Of a stretch of DNA of 64,000 nucleotides, positions 23,161 through 34,351 are shown piece by piece. The notes beneath the pieces are model-generated. The model did not search any database. It was not told the DNA's origin and worked only from the letters and a program-made list of their open reading frames with translations. This DNA comes from Phorcus lineatus (lineage: Eukaryota > Mollusca > Gastropoda > Trochida > Trochidae), in the NCBI GenBank assembly GCA_921293015.1, contig OV121094.1, forward strand, positions 2,346,764-2,410,763. The letters run 5' to 3'. Positions within the stretch are counted from its first letter, which is position 1. The number at the start of each line of letters is the position of its first letter. A program made the translations under genes and the position numbers.

Positions 23161-25145
23161 TTAAAATCGGTTCGATGGAATCTATCAGATATAATAAATG
23201 TCTAGTAATTATACTAAGAAAATGACAGCTTGATAAAGTTCTAAGAAGAACAATGATGTTATGAAGTGGCTGCCGCCACTAAGGGTTGTGCATAGCTTGG
23301 GTGCATTGCTAATAAGGAAATGTTCCACAATATATCTAATTTAATGCGAATGATGTAGTAGAATGCATTAATTTGAAAACATCTTCAAGCTTCATGAAAA
23401 TACGTGAAACTAAACACACTGTCTGCACTACATATCACTATGCAAAGTTAATTTATGTGGTTAATTTATCTTGTATAAACCTCCAAATCAAAATTCCATT
23501 TTCTATGACAGATGTCCTAATCATTCTGTCAGCAACATCACGTATTAAACCATATTGCTATCTTTACATCTACAGCAAATATCAATAAGATTTATAGCAA
23601 TTGATAAATTAATTAGTATTTGGAAAATAAGCATAATTTATCTTGCTTTGTGTTCTACGGCTTTACAAAAACATAGAATATCTAATTCATCTAGCTATTC
23701 GAAACTTTGTCTGGAATCGAATATAATATAATGTGCAATAGAAGTTATGGAAATAAAAAGTATCTATTATATGCACCACTTCTAAATGATGAGCAAATTT
23801 ACCAAAATCTTTAAAACCAAATTACAACTTCTCTGGAATATAAATTATTAGCTAGATCTTCTGACATAAGATTATTTATTTTGGGAATGCTTACATTTTT
23901 TCAGAACTTGAATAATGACCAATCATCGATCAATCAAATGATATATTTGACTATAGCGATATAACCTTCTGACTTGTGCTGATGAAACCTTAGTTACATT
24001 CCGTCGAACTATTCATTTACATCAATTCCAATACACTTTGTTACGAATGTTCTTAAAAAAAGTTATTGGCAAATTGACAAGTTACGTCCACGTATTTAAA
24101 GGCGTTGATCAATGTTACACATATTTGTATTTGTACCAATTGTTACCAATATAAATCTTATGTAAATAAGCATCAGTAAATCTGGACAAACCATTATACT
24201 GTGGATGGACGGGTGTGTGGACACAATCATACTTTACTCGGATTCATTTATCAGTCATACATATACTAAAAAGCTATCAGATCACAAAACAAGATATCTG
24301 TTTAGTCAACAAACCGAAGATGTTTTACAAATGAAAAAAAATTATTATGAAAACTCGTAATGTTGCCTGTATATTTAATTCTACTTACAAACTGTTATGT
24401 AAACTATGGTAAACATGACACTGCATCGCTTGTTCACTTGGTTTAACAACATACCACATAAATAAGCATAATTCGTTATTTTTATAAAGTCTGTGTCTAC
24501 TGAGCAGGTCAAAGTATCATGCAATCTTATTGCCTACCAAGTGCCTCACTACTCAGAGTATTCTTCAATTAAAAGGAAGAATTTTGTGCTCTTTGGGGTT
24601 ACATTAAATACTAACGCCCTTCATGAATCTGACTCATTAAATGTAGACATACACCCTTACGAATAAAACCTACCTGTTCCACCTAAATTGTTTTGACAAT
24701 GACATGTTGTTGTTTATCAAGGGTCATATCTATGTTTGTGTTTTAAATGATAAACTCGGTTTTCTCAGTTAGTTAAACATTGACATGTGATAACTTAAAA
24801 CAAACACTTTAGTATAGGTAGGTATCATCACGCGAATATCAATAGTTTTTATCACGAAAACGTTGCAATGTATGTGTATATGGTTGCTCAACAATAAAAA
24901 TTGAAACATACATAGTTTACAACTTTTAACCTATTGGGATGCCATGCTTATTAAATGAAAAGATATCTTGAAGAACGTAGGATATGTAGCCATTGCATCA
25001 TTGAAGGATTGGTTTTGGTTTGACCTTTGCCTATGTATTTTCGATTAGTATACACTCTGGATTAGCTGTTTGGCTTTCGTGTGGATAACCTTGAAGATAT
25101 TGAATAAGTGTAACGCGTCCTCACCATGTTATCCATTTTAAGGAT
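23161..25145. other. Unassigned AT-rich sequence
   Basis: Nothing recognised apart from a possible weak continuation of copy C in the first few hundred bases. Confidence 0.4.
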
Positions 25146-25175
25146 GTAGCAAGGAAGACGAATAAATCTTCTAAG

Positions 25176-25250
25176 ATGGCTGGTAGCAGATCAAAAGAGG
25201 TGCGACAAGATCAAATCAATATAACCAATGTTTCCGCCAACAGAACATGA
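25176..25250 (+). CDS. Conserved 24-codon frame (intact in copy D)
   Basis: ATG 25176 to TGA 25248-25250 encodes MAGSRSKEVRQDQ then INITNVSANRT. The copy E counterpart (29779-29847, 22 codons) has the same stop position and a similar end (QINI..S...T). Copies A and B keep the start and stop but carry 1-2 base shifts. It may be the end of an exon or a small peptide; at this length chance cannot be excluded. Confidence 0.25.
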   Translation: MAGSRSKEVRQDQINITNVSANRT

Positions 25251-25294
25251 CCACATCAGAGAGATTTTCTCGACACCGATTTGTTAAGGTGGGG

Positions 25295-25630
25295 CTGATA
25301 ACACCTCATCATTAATCATCATTGGCCTTAAGAACAATAAATTGTTCATGTTTATCCGTTTGTGACAATTGACTGAAGTTGATCAACAGCATTACCATAT
25401 TGTGCAAAGGGCCTTTCAATTATAGGTGTGCTTTCGACGAATTTGTGTGTAACAGCTACTAGTGCGGCTGAAAACACTTCGCCGTTGATCATCATTGTCC
25501 TTAAGAATAATAAATTGTTCATGTTTACCCGTTTGTGACAAATGACTGAAGTTGATCGACAACATTACCATATTGTTCAAAGAGCCTTAGAATCATAAGT
25601 ATGCTTTCGACGAATTTGTGTGTAACATCT
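25295..25630 (+). repeat. 173-bp tandem duplication inside copy D
   Basis: The block from CTGATAACAC at 25295 repeats from CTGAAAACAC at 25468. Both contain AATAAATTGTTCATGTTTA-CCGTTTGTGACAA and TGCTTTCGACGAATTTGTGT. Other copies have a single version, so the duplication arose after the units split. Confidence 0.9.
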
Positions 25631-26509
25631 ATGTACAATTAGCAGTATACCCTGATAATAATGTGTTAATAAACTGTGTGCTATGAATTATTTTCGTCTG
25701 TGGTCTATCAATAATTCCTATATAAAATAGATATAAAAGGATAAACTAAGAATTACATTTGTTTGTTAATTTTGTCATCGAAATTCATTGGTTATTTAAG
25801 ATAAAGCATCCTTTGGCAATATAATGGTGGAAAAAAAGTTATGCTGCTTAGAATGAGAAAGAAAATTAATAACATTCAGAAATCTACTTCATCAATACAA
25901 TATATCTATTTAGATTCCAACCTTTTTAACTAAACTCAGTCCGATGAGCTAAGAAATAAAAACCCATCTTACTTTTTGTATTTTTTCAGAACGTGCACAT
26001 ACATCAATGTTTACATTGTCCTTGAAAGATATATGTCTCTGCTTCTTACATTTCAATTTGGGATATTCTATGACTATCAAAAACTTATCCTAAAGATATT
26101 ATACCTAATACTTAAGTCAACATTACTAGTGTCATTAAACAGGCAAAATTCATTCACTTCGTCACAGAATATGCTCTTATAAAAATCAAGAAAGGAAGAA
26201 ATTACACCTTCTGTTTGAGAGCTCTTACTTGACAAAAATATTTTTCACACCCAATTTATTTGTAAACATTCGAGCTATCCAGTTTGCTTGAGGTTCAACA
26301 ACTTTAAAATATTTTTTCACACAGGTCACAGGTCAGTGATAGTAAACGTAGTACTATCCGTTCGTATCATTGTTGGATAACGCATTTTAGTGAAGTTTCC
26401 TGTTGGAAGGAGAAGTGAAAAAATGAAACTCAAGTTGTATGAATCTGGACGATATCTAGGTCCGAATTGAACAATTGACCGAATCAACAAAGCCTGGACT
26501 GGCACCCGA

Positions 26510-26614
26510 ATGCAGATGATATTTTCTGTTGTTGGAGTTGTGTTGGTGTCGCTTATAGCCTTGGATAATTCCAAGGAAGTTGGGAGTGAGCATGGGAGTG
26601 TACATGCATGTTGA
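26510..26614 (+). CDS. Signal-peptide start of a possible small secreted protein
   Basis: ATG 26510 opens MQMIFSVVGVVLVSLIALDN, a good signal peptide (short polar start, 15-residue hydrophobic core), then a polar stretch to TGA at 26612-26614 (34 residues). A donor-like GTGAGC stands at 26586-26591 (exon would end after GTTGGGA), so this could be a first exon with the rest downstream. Copies B (about 8090) and E (about 31915) keep the preceding CAGCCTGGCA word but not the frame. Family unknown. Confidence 0.35.
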   Translation: MQMIFSVVGVVLVSLIALDNSKEVGSEHGSVHAC

Positions 26615-27689
26615 AGTGGTGCGGACTTGTGCAGAGAAAGAAGACACATGTCAAAGTTGACAGGCTGGCAATTAATATGTCATCTGTAGATCTGAACATA
26701 AACCAAGCGGACACTGATAATATGTCTGGTATGTGATTAGCCAAGATTCTTCTTCAGGTCACTGTTCATCAACATAAATAACAATTTGTAAAGATAATTG
26801 ATGAGTTTTTGTAAACTGTACAGTATGGCTCTTGGTTCAACTAATTTTACGAACTTTTATTTGTTTATGACATGATAAGTCAAAGCATCAATGAATTTCT
26901 AGAAAATCGATTATTCACTTCAGAGATTTCCTGAACATACCGTTCATGTTCGGTTATGCTATCTGAATGCACTTTTATAATTTGAATGTATTCAATACCT
27001 TATAATGATGTGGTGTCTTCCTTTACATGAGAGGAAAGTTCTTCTAAATTTTTTCGTTGGTTGAATATAATTATATAAGTGTCTTTATGAACTTCGAAGA
27101 GATCAGATCAAATATTATGAGATTGCTTGTATTGCGACACATACCTCGTTCTGTTTGATTGTCAATATTTCTACGTAAGGATGACATGGTGTTCCCCTTA
27201 AATATAATTTTATTGCTATGCTAATCATAAACAATCTAACAAATGTAAATTATCGATGTAACGACATTCCAAGTTGTTTATGATTATTTGGCAATCAATA
27301 AAACAGAAATATTTCAAGAAATGTATCTCGAATTAATAATACCATGTTCAGACAATGTTGGTACTTAAGTAGGCTTTCTAATGGATTTATAAATTGTAAT
27401 TGAAAGATCACGGACGATTCCTATTGATATAAAACTTTAGAGGCGATTAGATGATCATAAAATCTTTGAGACGTGTAATCCTCACAGCACGATCGTTTTC
27501 ATTCTTGCCTTGCACGACTGACGTCACGAGACATCTCTTTCAAAATTTGATAAGATACATTTGCCAATACTTACAGTCTAATATCAATAGGAGTACATGT
27601 TGAACAACATTTGAAAATATGTGAAGCAAAACTATTCTATTCCATAACTCTCTGTTTCATATCAGTGAATTTTATTTTCGAGACATTTT
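26615..27689 (+). other. Copy D middle, no gene recognised
   Basis: Overlapping minus-strand frames at 26326-26744 lie opposite the signal-peptide frame, start partly at non-ATG codons and share no features; I treat them as shadows. The rest is AT-rich and unassigned. Confidence 0.4.
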
Positions 27690-27840
27690 GTGAATATACT
27701 GCATATTGATGTTTTGATTTGAAGTGAATTATCATTATAAAGCAGAGCTTCTGCTCAATGTTAGAAAACCTAAAAGAGAAAGGATTTACGAAGTTTGGTA
27801 AAAAGAAGTTGTACTGGAGGCTTTGACTAGGGTAAGATTT

Positions 27841-27948
27841 ATGCAAAAAAAATGTCTCTGGCCATTCACGTTTGTCTTGTTCTCATTGGCATTACAGAAC
27901 TTTTCTAAAACTTTTTTTGTAAAACTCATTACAGGAAAACTTCATTAA
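27841..27948 (+). CDS. Short hydrophobic frame at the unit end (copy D)
   Basis: ATG 27841 starts MQKKCLWPFTFVLFSLALQN and runs 35 codons to TAA at 27946-27948. Its start aligns with the frame-shifted copy at 3580 (KKCL.SF.FVLF conserved). It is signal-peptide-like, followed by a short basic tail and a stop inside the conserved ACTTCATTA block. It is probably a first exon or a remnant. Confidence 0.3.
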   Translation: MQKKCLWPFTFVLFSLALQNFSKTFFVKLITGKLH

Positions 27949-27960
27949 TGTTCATTATAA

Positions 27961-28397
27961 TGTGAATTTTCAAATTATGTTTAACAAATTACATTATATC
28001 ACTTAATTAGGATGTGGATTGTTACAATCTTAAGGTCTAAAAATAATCAGAAGGAATGAGCAATGAGCCTCACTTATAATATATTTGTGAATATTCTTTT
28101 TCTCTGCGAATCAGTTAAAATCTTGTTATACAATTGAATATAAGGTGGCCTAATAGTATCTATGACTCCAGAATATTGACAAACAGTGGATTCTTGAGAT
28201 ATTCTGAAACACAGCGTCAACCATTAAGATGACACGCAAGCAAGTTATAATAAGCAGGTAGTCCAATCATGTTTCATGAAGTTTGTAAACAATTAGAGTG
28301 ATAACCCTTGGGATGTAGATAAAATATATTGCATCAACCCGAAACGTAATTATATTGTCAACAGGTTCTTGCCATAAGAGCAATGTGAGTTGTGTTC
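27961..28397. other. Unassigned AT-rich spacer between copies D and E
   Basis: Nothing recognised; an acceptor-like TTGTCAACAG ends at 28364. Confidence 0.4.
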
Positions 28398-28619
28398 ATG
28401 TCTAGTAGTCGGAGAAGCGTTGGGAGTGGCGACGTTAAGAAGGAACCAAAGATTAGAGAACCATCAAGATTAGATGATAATGATAAGCATGAAAAACATT
28501 TTAAAAAACAACGTTTTATAATCGATCGATATCACATGTTAAATCTGAGCAAGGTTACTTTTTACACTAATGCACGATACTTTTGCTGTATTAGTCATCT
28601 ATTCTTGAACAACATATAA
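28398..28619 (+). CDS. Open frame with strongly charged N-terminus
   Basis: ATG 28398 gives 73 codons to TAA at 28617-28619. The first 47 residues are rich in Lys, Arg, Asp, Glu and Ser (MSSSRRSVGSGDVKKEPKIR start); the remainder looks like AT-rich non-coding sequence. It could be an exon with a donor around 28540 or chance. No domain recognised, no counterpart before copy B. Confidence 0.25.
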   Translation: MSSSRRSVGSGDVKKEPKIREPSRLDDNDKHEKHFKKQRFIIDRYHMLNLSKVTFYTNARYFCCISHLFLNNI

Positions 28620-29778
28620 TATGTGTTTTTTATGTTTCAGAATCAATTTCAGGTCAATCAATTTTAGCATTAGGACTCTTTAAAAATATAATGGTGACGT
28701 TTCTTTTGCACGTGAATTTGGTCCAAGTATGCTGTTATTAATTTGTTGAAATAAAATGGTTGATAAAATGTATATACTTTATAAAGTATATTTATGATTC
28801 ATTACGACCATGAAATTCTCGTTCACGCTACAACGCACCTTTCTTATGGTTTTTTTTATTGACCACGATTTTTGTTGTTTTAGAAGTAACAAAAACAAAT
28901 TCATATAAACCTTTATTAATGTAAGACATTCTGAATGGTGAAAAACAATTACAATTTAATGATAAAGTCAATCAAGTATCTCATATTTCAAAATGAAATG
29001 GTTTGAATGATTACTTTCCGAAAACGTTTCTCATCACATTTAGGCAGCATTGCATTGCAGTATTTTTCAAACAAGTTTATGAGTCAAGGGTGATTAATGC
29101 TAGCAACAGTATGTTTGCACTGCATATATTTACCTCGTTGTAATTTATTACTTCTTCTATGACACGACTCATATTGTAGTTTGTTTCATTGAAACAAACA
29201 TGGATGTTCAATTAAGGACAATGCCTTAACGTCGACTGAGACGGAATTTACCATGATCGATTTCAGTTGATTGTTCAAGATCAGGCTGTGATTACATTAA
29301 GTGCTTTAGTGATCTTACTTTGACCTAACCGCCTGTTGTAACTGACGTATATAAATATTTAATTTATTCGTCTTGACAAAGCTTTGTTATGCTAAGAAGT
29401 TATCGGCCACAGTATTTAGACTACAGCGTTTATGTAGGTGGTCATCTGAGGTTCATTTAGTATTCAAAGCAGTTTGGCCGTGTTGAATATCGTTACCATT
29501 ACAAAAGATCCTGAATGTATTAAATCACGAAAATGAAACACCAAGTCATTGAAATGTTGAAACCTAATCTTACCTATAATATTAAGATATTACATATATC
29601 ATATAATTATGTTCATTAAGTTTTCTTCACACATGTACAAATGCTTAGTTCTTCATTCCATTGATGATGACATTCCGTAAATACTAGATTGAACGCAATA
29701 CCATTATATTTCCCTAAATAATGTTTCCCTTAATAATACATGGAAAATAACGATGTGGTCCAATAGGACTTTAAGGAG

Positions 29779-29847
29779 ATGGAGAGGATAAAAAGGTTTG
29801 TCGATAATACATCAATACAGATTAATATTTCTCCTTCGCACACATGA
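29779..29847 (+). CDS. Conserved 22-codon frame (intact in copy E)
   Basis: ATG 29779 to TGA 29845-29847 encodes MERIKRFVDNTS then IQINISPSHT. Counterpart of 25176-25250; start and stop lie at matching positions in all four copies, but copies A and B are frame-shifted. Small-peptide or exon-end status is unproven. Confidence 0.22.
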   Translation: MERIKRFVDNTSIQINISPSHT

Positions 29848-30652
29848 TCACATCAGAAAGAATTCCTCGCCAAAGATTTGCTAAGGTGGGGCTGATAGCA
29901 ATTGATCATTGATCAACAATGGAATTAAGGTAAATTGCTTGTACATGTAAATGCCTTTTGCCTAATTTTGTTATTTGCCTGTGTGTCAACAATGATGCAA
30001 GAATTACACGGATGACTATGATTTGAATACATACTTCTCACCTAAAAATATATATTCTAAACGTAAAGACGGAATGGTGCATCTTGTTTATTCATGCGTT
30101 TTGATGGAAAGAAGCAATGACTCCGGATATTTTTGTGCTTTTAAATCTAGTTTCAAGTTCGGTGACACCATGTGCTATCTAGAAATGGTGTTCCACCGTT
30201 TCATCGGAATACTAATTTTCTAATGCTTGGATCTAAGTCATTGAAATCCCTCTTGGCAATAAATTTGGTACCAGATTCTATGATCTAAAGTGTAAAGAGA
30301 ATTCAAGATAAAAGAGTTGTTCAGTAGTAATGATTCAGGGACGGAGATCAGCTAGGTCTCCTATTTATAATGCCTTTGTATTTTACATAAAACAGAGAGA
30401 TAGTTTGTCAAATGCGGCTGATATGGAATAAGGATGAATATTGATGGTTCCTCAAAAGCGAATGATTGTATATTCTGATCCATTTAACTCACAACTGCCA
30501 AGAACAAATATAAACGCCAAAATTAGCTCTGATGATAATTGCTTTACTCAATACAAGTTTGATAATTTGGTGTTGACATCTTTGAACGGACTGTTTGTAT
30601 TCACTTCATTAAAGATTAAGCTTAGATTGTAGTTGTGAAGATAATAAATTCA

Positions 30653-31324
30653 GACTTTGTGATGTAAACGATATGCTGCATTCTGATTGGATCAGACATG
30701 GTCATGTGATCGGTATACATTTCAATGAACCCAAAGTTGAGGGTTATACAAAATAACCTTCAGTAAATGCAGGTTATACGATATCGTGCCGGAACTATTT
30801 TCTAAAGTGACAGCTGACAGCTGATAGCCAAAACACGCTGTACTGTCACCTAGATTCTGGACAGTATAAATACGCGAGTGTTATTTGTTAACTTTGATCT
30901 ATTTAAATTAAACTTTACATTTTCCACTTTTTTCCAAAAATATAATCATTGTTAGTTTTTTGATACACAAAATGTATTATTTGTAGAATAAAAAAGTGTC
31001 ATTTTTACCGAGTCTTTGGAACTATTTTGTTTATGCGTCTGAATACGGGTAGAGATCCGTCTTGGTGTAACCGGTACGTAGGTCAGTGCGACAAGCAGCT
31101 ATAGAATTGCATTTCGAATGCATTTTCGCTTTAAATACAACGTTTGAATTTATAAGAAATGAATTTCATCATATGGTTGTCCACACGGTTATAACCTGTT
31201 TGAAACTTGTAAGATAAACTTTTGTATAACCGGCGTCGCAAGCTTGCCGGTTATACAAGTTTATCTTACAAGTTTCAAACAGGTTATAACCGTGTGGACA
31301 ACCATATGATGAAATTCATTTCTT
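30653..31324 (+). mobile_element. Insertion in copy E containing a fold-back end
   Basis: Copy B reads AATAAATCAGGACCAGATCA at 7522 without interruption. In copy E the same site is split: AATAAATTCAG at 30643 and AATAAATCATGTACAGATCA at 31326, a target duplication of about 9 bases. The insert has no long frame. GGTTATAC words at 30744 and 30772 recur in the arms of the terminal fold-back, so inner part and hairpin belong together. Confidence 0.7.
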
Positions 31325-31325
31325 A
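31153..31325. repeat. 80-base perfect inverted arms (fold-back)
   Basis: Arms at 31153-31234 and 31246-31325 are reverse complements except for two extra bases in the left arm, around an 11-base centre containing AAGCTT. The near-identity of the arms indicates recent insertion or ongoing arm correction. Confidence 0.92.
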
Positions 31326-32277
31326 AATAAATCATGTACAGATCAAAGGAAAAACTTGAAAAGCTCCTGTCTTACGCATTTAAGGTTTCCATGCTACTTG
31401 ATTATTACATCTTTTGGCACATTATTTTTTTCTTGTGTTTGAATTATATCGATATCGTACAATGTCAAAAGCCTAATTTTATATACACGCTAAACAATGA
31501 CTGAAATGGGGTCAATGGATCGGGTTGTTTTCAGAAATCGTATTTCACTTCAGAAATTCTGACACATTCAGGTCGCTGACCATTTGTTTATGTTTGGTTT
31601 AACCATGTTTAAAAAAATATTTCACTTAAAGGACAGTAACCACGTGCACTAGTTCTCTCGATCCATATTGATGTGAAAATGCATTTGAATTTACGAAGAT
31701 AAACTGAAGCTGCTGACAATAAATGTGAAATAACATGATATTGCAAAAAATATATACAGAGAATGAATATGAATATACACCCTGGGAACCTTATTAGCCT
31801 CAACAATGCTATATCCGCTCGTATCTTTGCTTGCCGTTGTCTTGTAGGTACATCATCAGTAGTCCTGAATGTTATCAAATGTTTGGACATGATAGCAAAA
31901 ATCCCTTTCTGGTCCAGAACAGCCTGGCACTTGTCTTTCTAATGTAGCCATCACCTATAAAGTCTTTATTTCTTTATATATGCTTATTTAATAGAATTCA
32001 TAAGAAAAGAGCACCCTTAGCTCATAGTTTAGCTAAGATCACCTTAGGCGAAGTGAACTTTGAGCAAATGGGCCCTGATCCGTTAATAACTGAATATGGA
32101 CTGCTTGATTTATTTCTATCAGTATCCGTGTTAGTCAGTTACAAATGGTTCAAGTCCGCGGCTTAAAATAGGTATCTATCAAAAATAAGTATACCGTTCT
32201 GTCTTGATGTGACTAGTTGCTTCCAACCAAGCATTATCCCAAAGTTGGTCTGAGTAGTCTAAACCAGCATGCTGTGT

Positions 32278-32403
32278 ACCGTATGCGCGCGTGTGTGTGG
32301 GTGTGCGTCTGTAAGCGCATGAATCCCACTACACAAGTGTGAACACACACGTTATATCCCACTACATATTTCAAACCCACTACATACACTCGTGTAGTGG
32401 GAT
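32278..32403. repeat. GT-rich microsatellite and ATCCCACTACAC inverted repeat
   Basis: ATCCCACTACAC at 32325-32336 and GTGTAGTGGGAT at 32391-32402 are perfect inverted repeats; two further CCCACTACAT words lie between. It may be a small transposon remnant beside the promoter. Confidence 0.7.
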
Positions 32404-32499
32404 TTTTTATTTCACGAATCGTGTTTTCTGATGCTAACCATTCCGAAAATGTAAAATGTTTCAAATGTGTGGGATTCCGGTGTGTATCGGGTTTTTTTA

Positions 32500-32580
32500 C
32501 ACTCATTTCGATGCGTGATCGGCCATCTTACACACTTTCGCCAAGGCTTATTCCAGCGCATGCGCACCAGCGACCACAGG
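32500..32580 (+). promoter_or_regulatory. Housekeeping-type promoter (NRF1 and YY1 motifs)
   Basis: GCGCATGCGCA at 32556-32566 is a perfect NRF1 palindrome. GGCCATCTT at 32521 is a YY1 core on the minus strand and GGATGGCGG at 32579 a YY1-like core over the start codon. The stretch is CpG-rich within very AT-rich DNA. No TATA box was seen. These factors and their placement at TATA-less start sites are well known in animals; use here is inferred. Confidence 0.5.
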
Positions 32581-32612
32581 ATGGCGGTCACAATTCCAAC
32601 TCTCCATTTGCG
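32581..32612 (+). CDS. Exon 1 of a split gene, unknown product
   Basis: ATG 32581 sits in a YY1-type start context and encodes MAVTIPTLHL plus two bases of an Arg codon, then a strong donor GTAAGT at 32613. An in-frame upstream ATG at 32560 would add seven residues. Joined to exons 2 and 3 it stays open: MAVTIPTLHLR / GLRATLEVLAEG / FLKVEKEIPISDLHAVKDR / STLVCR. The third piece has the alternation of a beta-rich, perhaps OB-like, fold, but I do not recognise the family. Confidence 0.45.
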
Positions 32613-32753
32613 GTAAGTTGCTGTCTTTTCTTATGAGTGTTTCCGATTTCGAAATATGAAAAGCAAACTCGTATTACACAATTGCTATTACATTATTTTC
32701 CGTTCCTTTGCATGCGTAATGATTGTTGTAGGTTACTGTACATCGATAGACAG

Positions 32754-32788
32754 AGGCTTACGGGCCACTTTAGAAGTTTTGGCCGAGG
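32754..32788 (+). CDS. Exon 2 of the split gene
   Basis: Acceptor GATAGACAG before 32754, donor GTAAGT at 32789. The 35 bases enter with two bases carried over and leave one base, which fits exon 3 exactly (GAG G / GT TTC). An alternative acceptor (TTGTAG before 32732) makes a longer exon, but from ATG 32581 it leads to a stop in exon 3. The same frame is open upstream to 32656. Confidence 0.42.
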
Positions 32789-34351
32789 GTAAGTACGGCA
32801 TATTTTCAACTTGTCGAGTGAGACTGAGAGTCATTCTGAAATCCTAATGATCTAAATTATCTCGTTAACATCATATAGATTGTTAATCCAAAGCACAATT
32901 TTAAAATGTTATTTACATTTCCCTATCAAAGCCTTAATGTGTTTCGAAATGCAAGCTTTGATATTTGTACCTGGTTATCTCCCTTTTCCTACGACACAGG
33001 CTGGACTGCCGAAATCACTGTTTCTGCTGATGTAGGGGCAGCGATAATTTTTTTCAAATCTTAAAAATCTTTTTTTGGGGGATTGGCAAATAGATTTGAT
33101 TTGCCCAATATTATAGTGTTAAGTAGGTAAAAAGTCAAACCGTTTGATGACGACTTTTTGTGGTTTTGTCATTTTTCACAAATTTTCAAGAACTTTAATT
33201 AATGAGCTGTCTTCATACTTTTGCCTCATTAAATCATATTTTAGTTTTTCTTAATTACCGAAATAAGCAAAAGGCATAAATTATTAAGCTTGTATGCAAT
33301 TATAAAAATGAGATGCAAAAAAATTAATGCTTACTTAATACAAAAATTTACTTTTCATTCAATATAGACCGATCCAGTGGAGAGCCCCCTGCAACATGAT
33401 TGGCTGAAATATTTTGGGGGACAAGTTTCAAGCTGAGGCGAGCCGGACCGCGTAAGTCAACAATGTCACTAGCTAGAACTTTGGCTTTGAAATGTTTATT
33501 GTTTTCCAGGCTAAAATTCAGCAACTGCATGGTGCATGTGTTGTTAGAATGTATAATATAGGACATTATAAACCTTCGCGCAAACAAACTAAAATACTTA
33601 ACTTAATGTTTTAGAAAATCATAAATTCATGTAATGTGATAATTGTATAATTCTTTCTTTTCTGGGATTTTACAATTATTTTGACAATCATTTAAGAAAG
33701 AAAGTGTAGGCCTAATTTTTGTCAGAGAATCCAAAATGCCAAAACCAATGATCAATGGTCGAAAGTGGGCAGTTACTTCTCTTGAGAGAATGTGTAGGTG
33801 ACGCTGTGACTGTATTGGTCCTTTTTACTTCCCCATTCCCGTTAGGCAAAGCGTAACTTGGCCAACCGGCAACTTTGAACTTGACTTTGATGATTATCTT
33901 GACGTTAAAACAATTGATTTAAAACCAGTGGAGCAAGTTCAAAGCTAATGAGTGATAAGTTGCATAATATTAAAGTTAACAACATCTGTACTTTGGAAAA
34001 TCAAGAAGATGGTCCCTTCCCAGCAAACATGACTCACTGGGCCACTGGGCCAGGCAGTAGTGTCTTTACAATGCTGTTCCGACATTACCAGTTTTCAAGC
34101 GTCAAGTGCCTTAAAGTGACACTGAGTATGTTCCATGATTTATATTTAGTTTTAAGAGCCAAAATACCTTATGACCAGAGGTAAAAGTTAAAATCATCTC
34201 CCTAAATTTTCATCTTCATCTCTTAAATGGCATAATTATGATGTTCCCTTTTTTGTAATTGATAAAAATACAAAATTATGTTTCCAATTAACGTGTATAT
34301 TACATAAATGACCTACTAAACACTAACAACCAACATTTGTGTTTGTGTCTG

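Larger units (their letters stand above)
25146..27960 (+). repeat. Segmental duplicate, copy D (best match to copy A)
   Basis: It begins with about 140 bases close to 752-890, continues with the CTGATAA-CA and TACCCTGATAAT blocks, the GAGAGCTCTTACTT block at 26217, a CTATCCGTTCGTATCATTG block at 26355 (as at 7900 and 31812) and ends with the unit-end block at 27690-27960. It contains the two best signal-peptide-like starts of the region. Confidence 0.65.
28978..32260 (+). repeat. Segmental duplicate, copy E
   Basis: The partner of copy B (see 5290-9420) with the same landmark order over its length. Relative to B it carries a roughly 670-bp insertion (30653-31324) and lacks the SINE fragment and LINE end found in B at 8155-8526. 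It ends against the promoter region of the split gene. Confidence 0.8.

Noticed and set aside
26326-26744. Three overlapping minus-strand frames up to 107 codons
   Set aside because: They lie opposite a better signal-peptide frame, overlap each other in different phases and show no domain features.
32234-32506. 90-codon minus-strand frame with His/Thr run
   Set aside because: The run comes from a GT microsatellite and the rest from an inverted repeat; no protein features.
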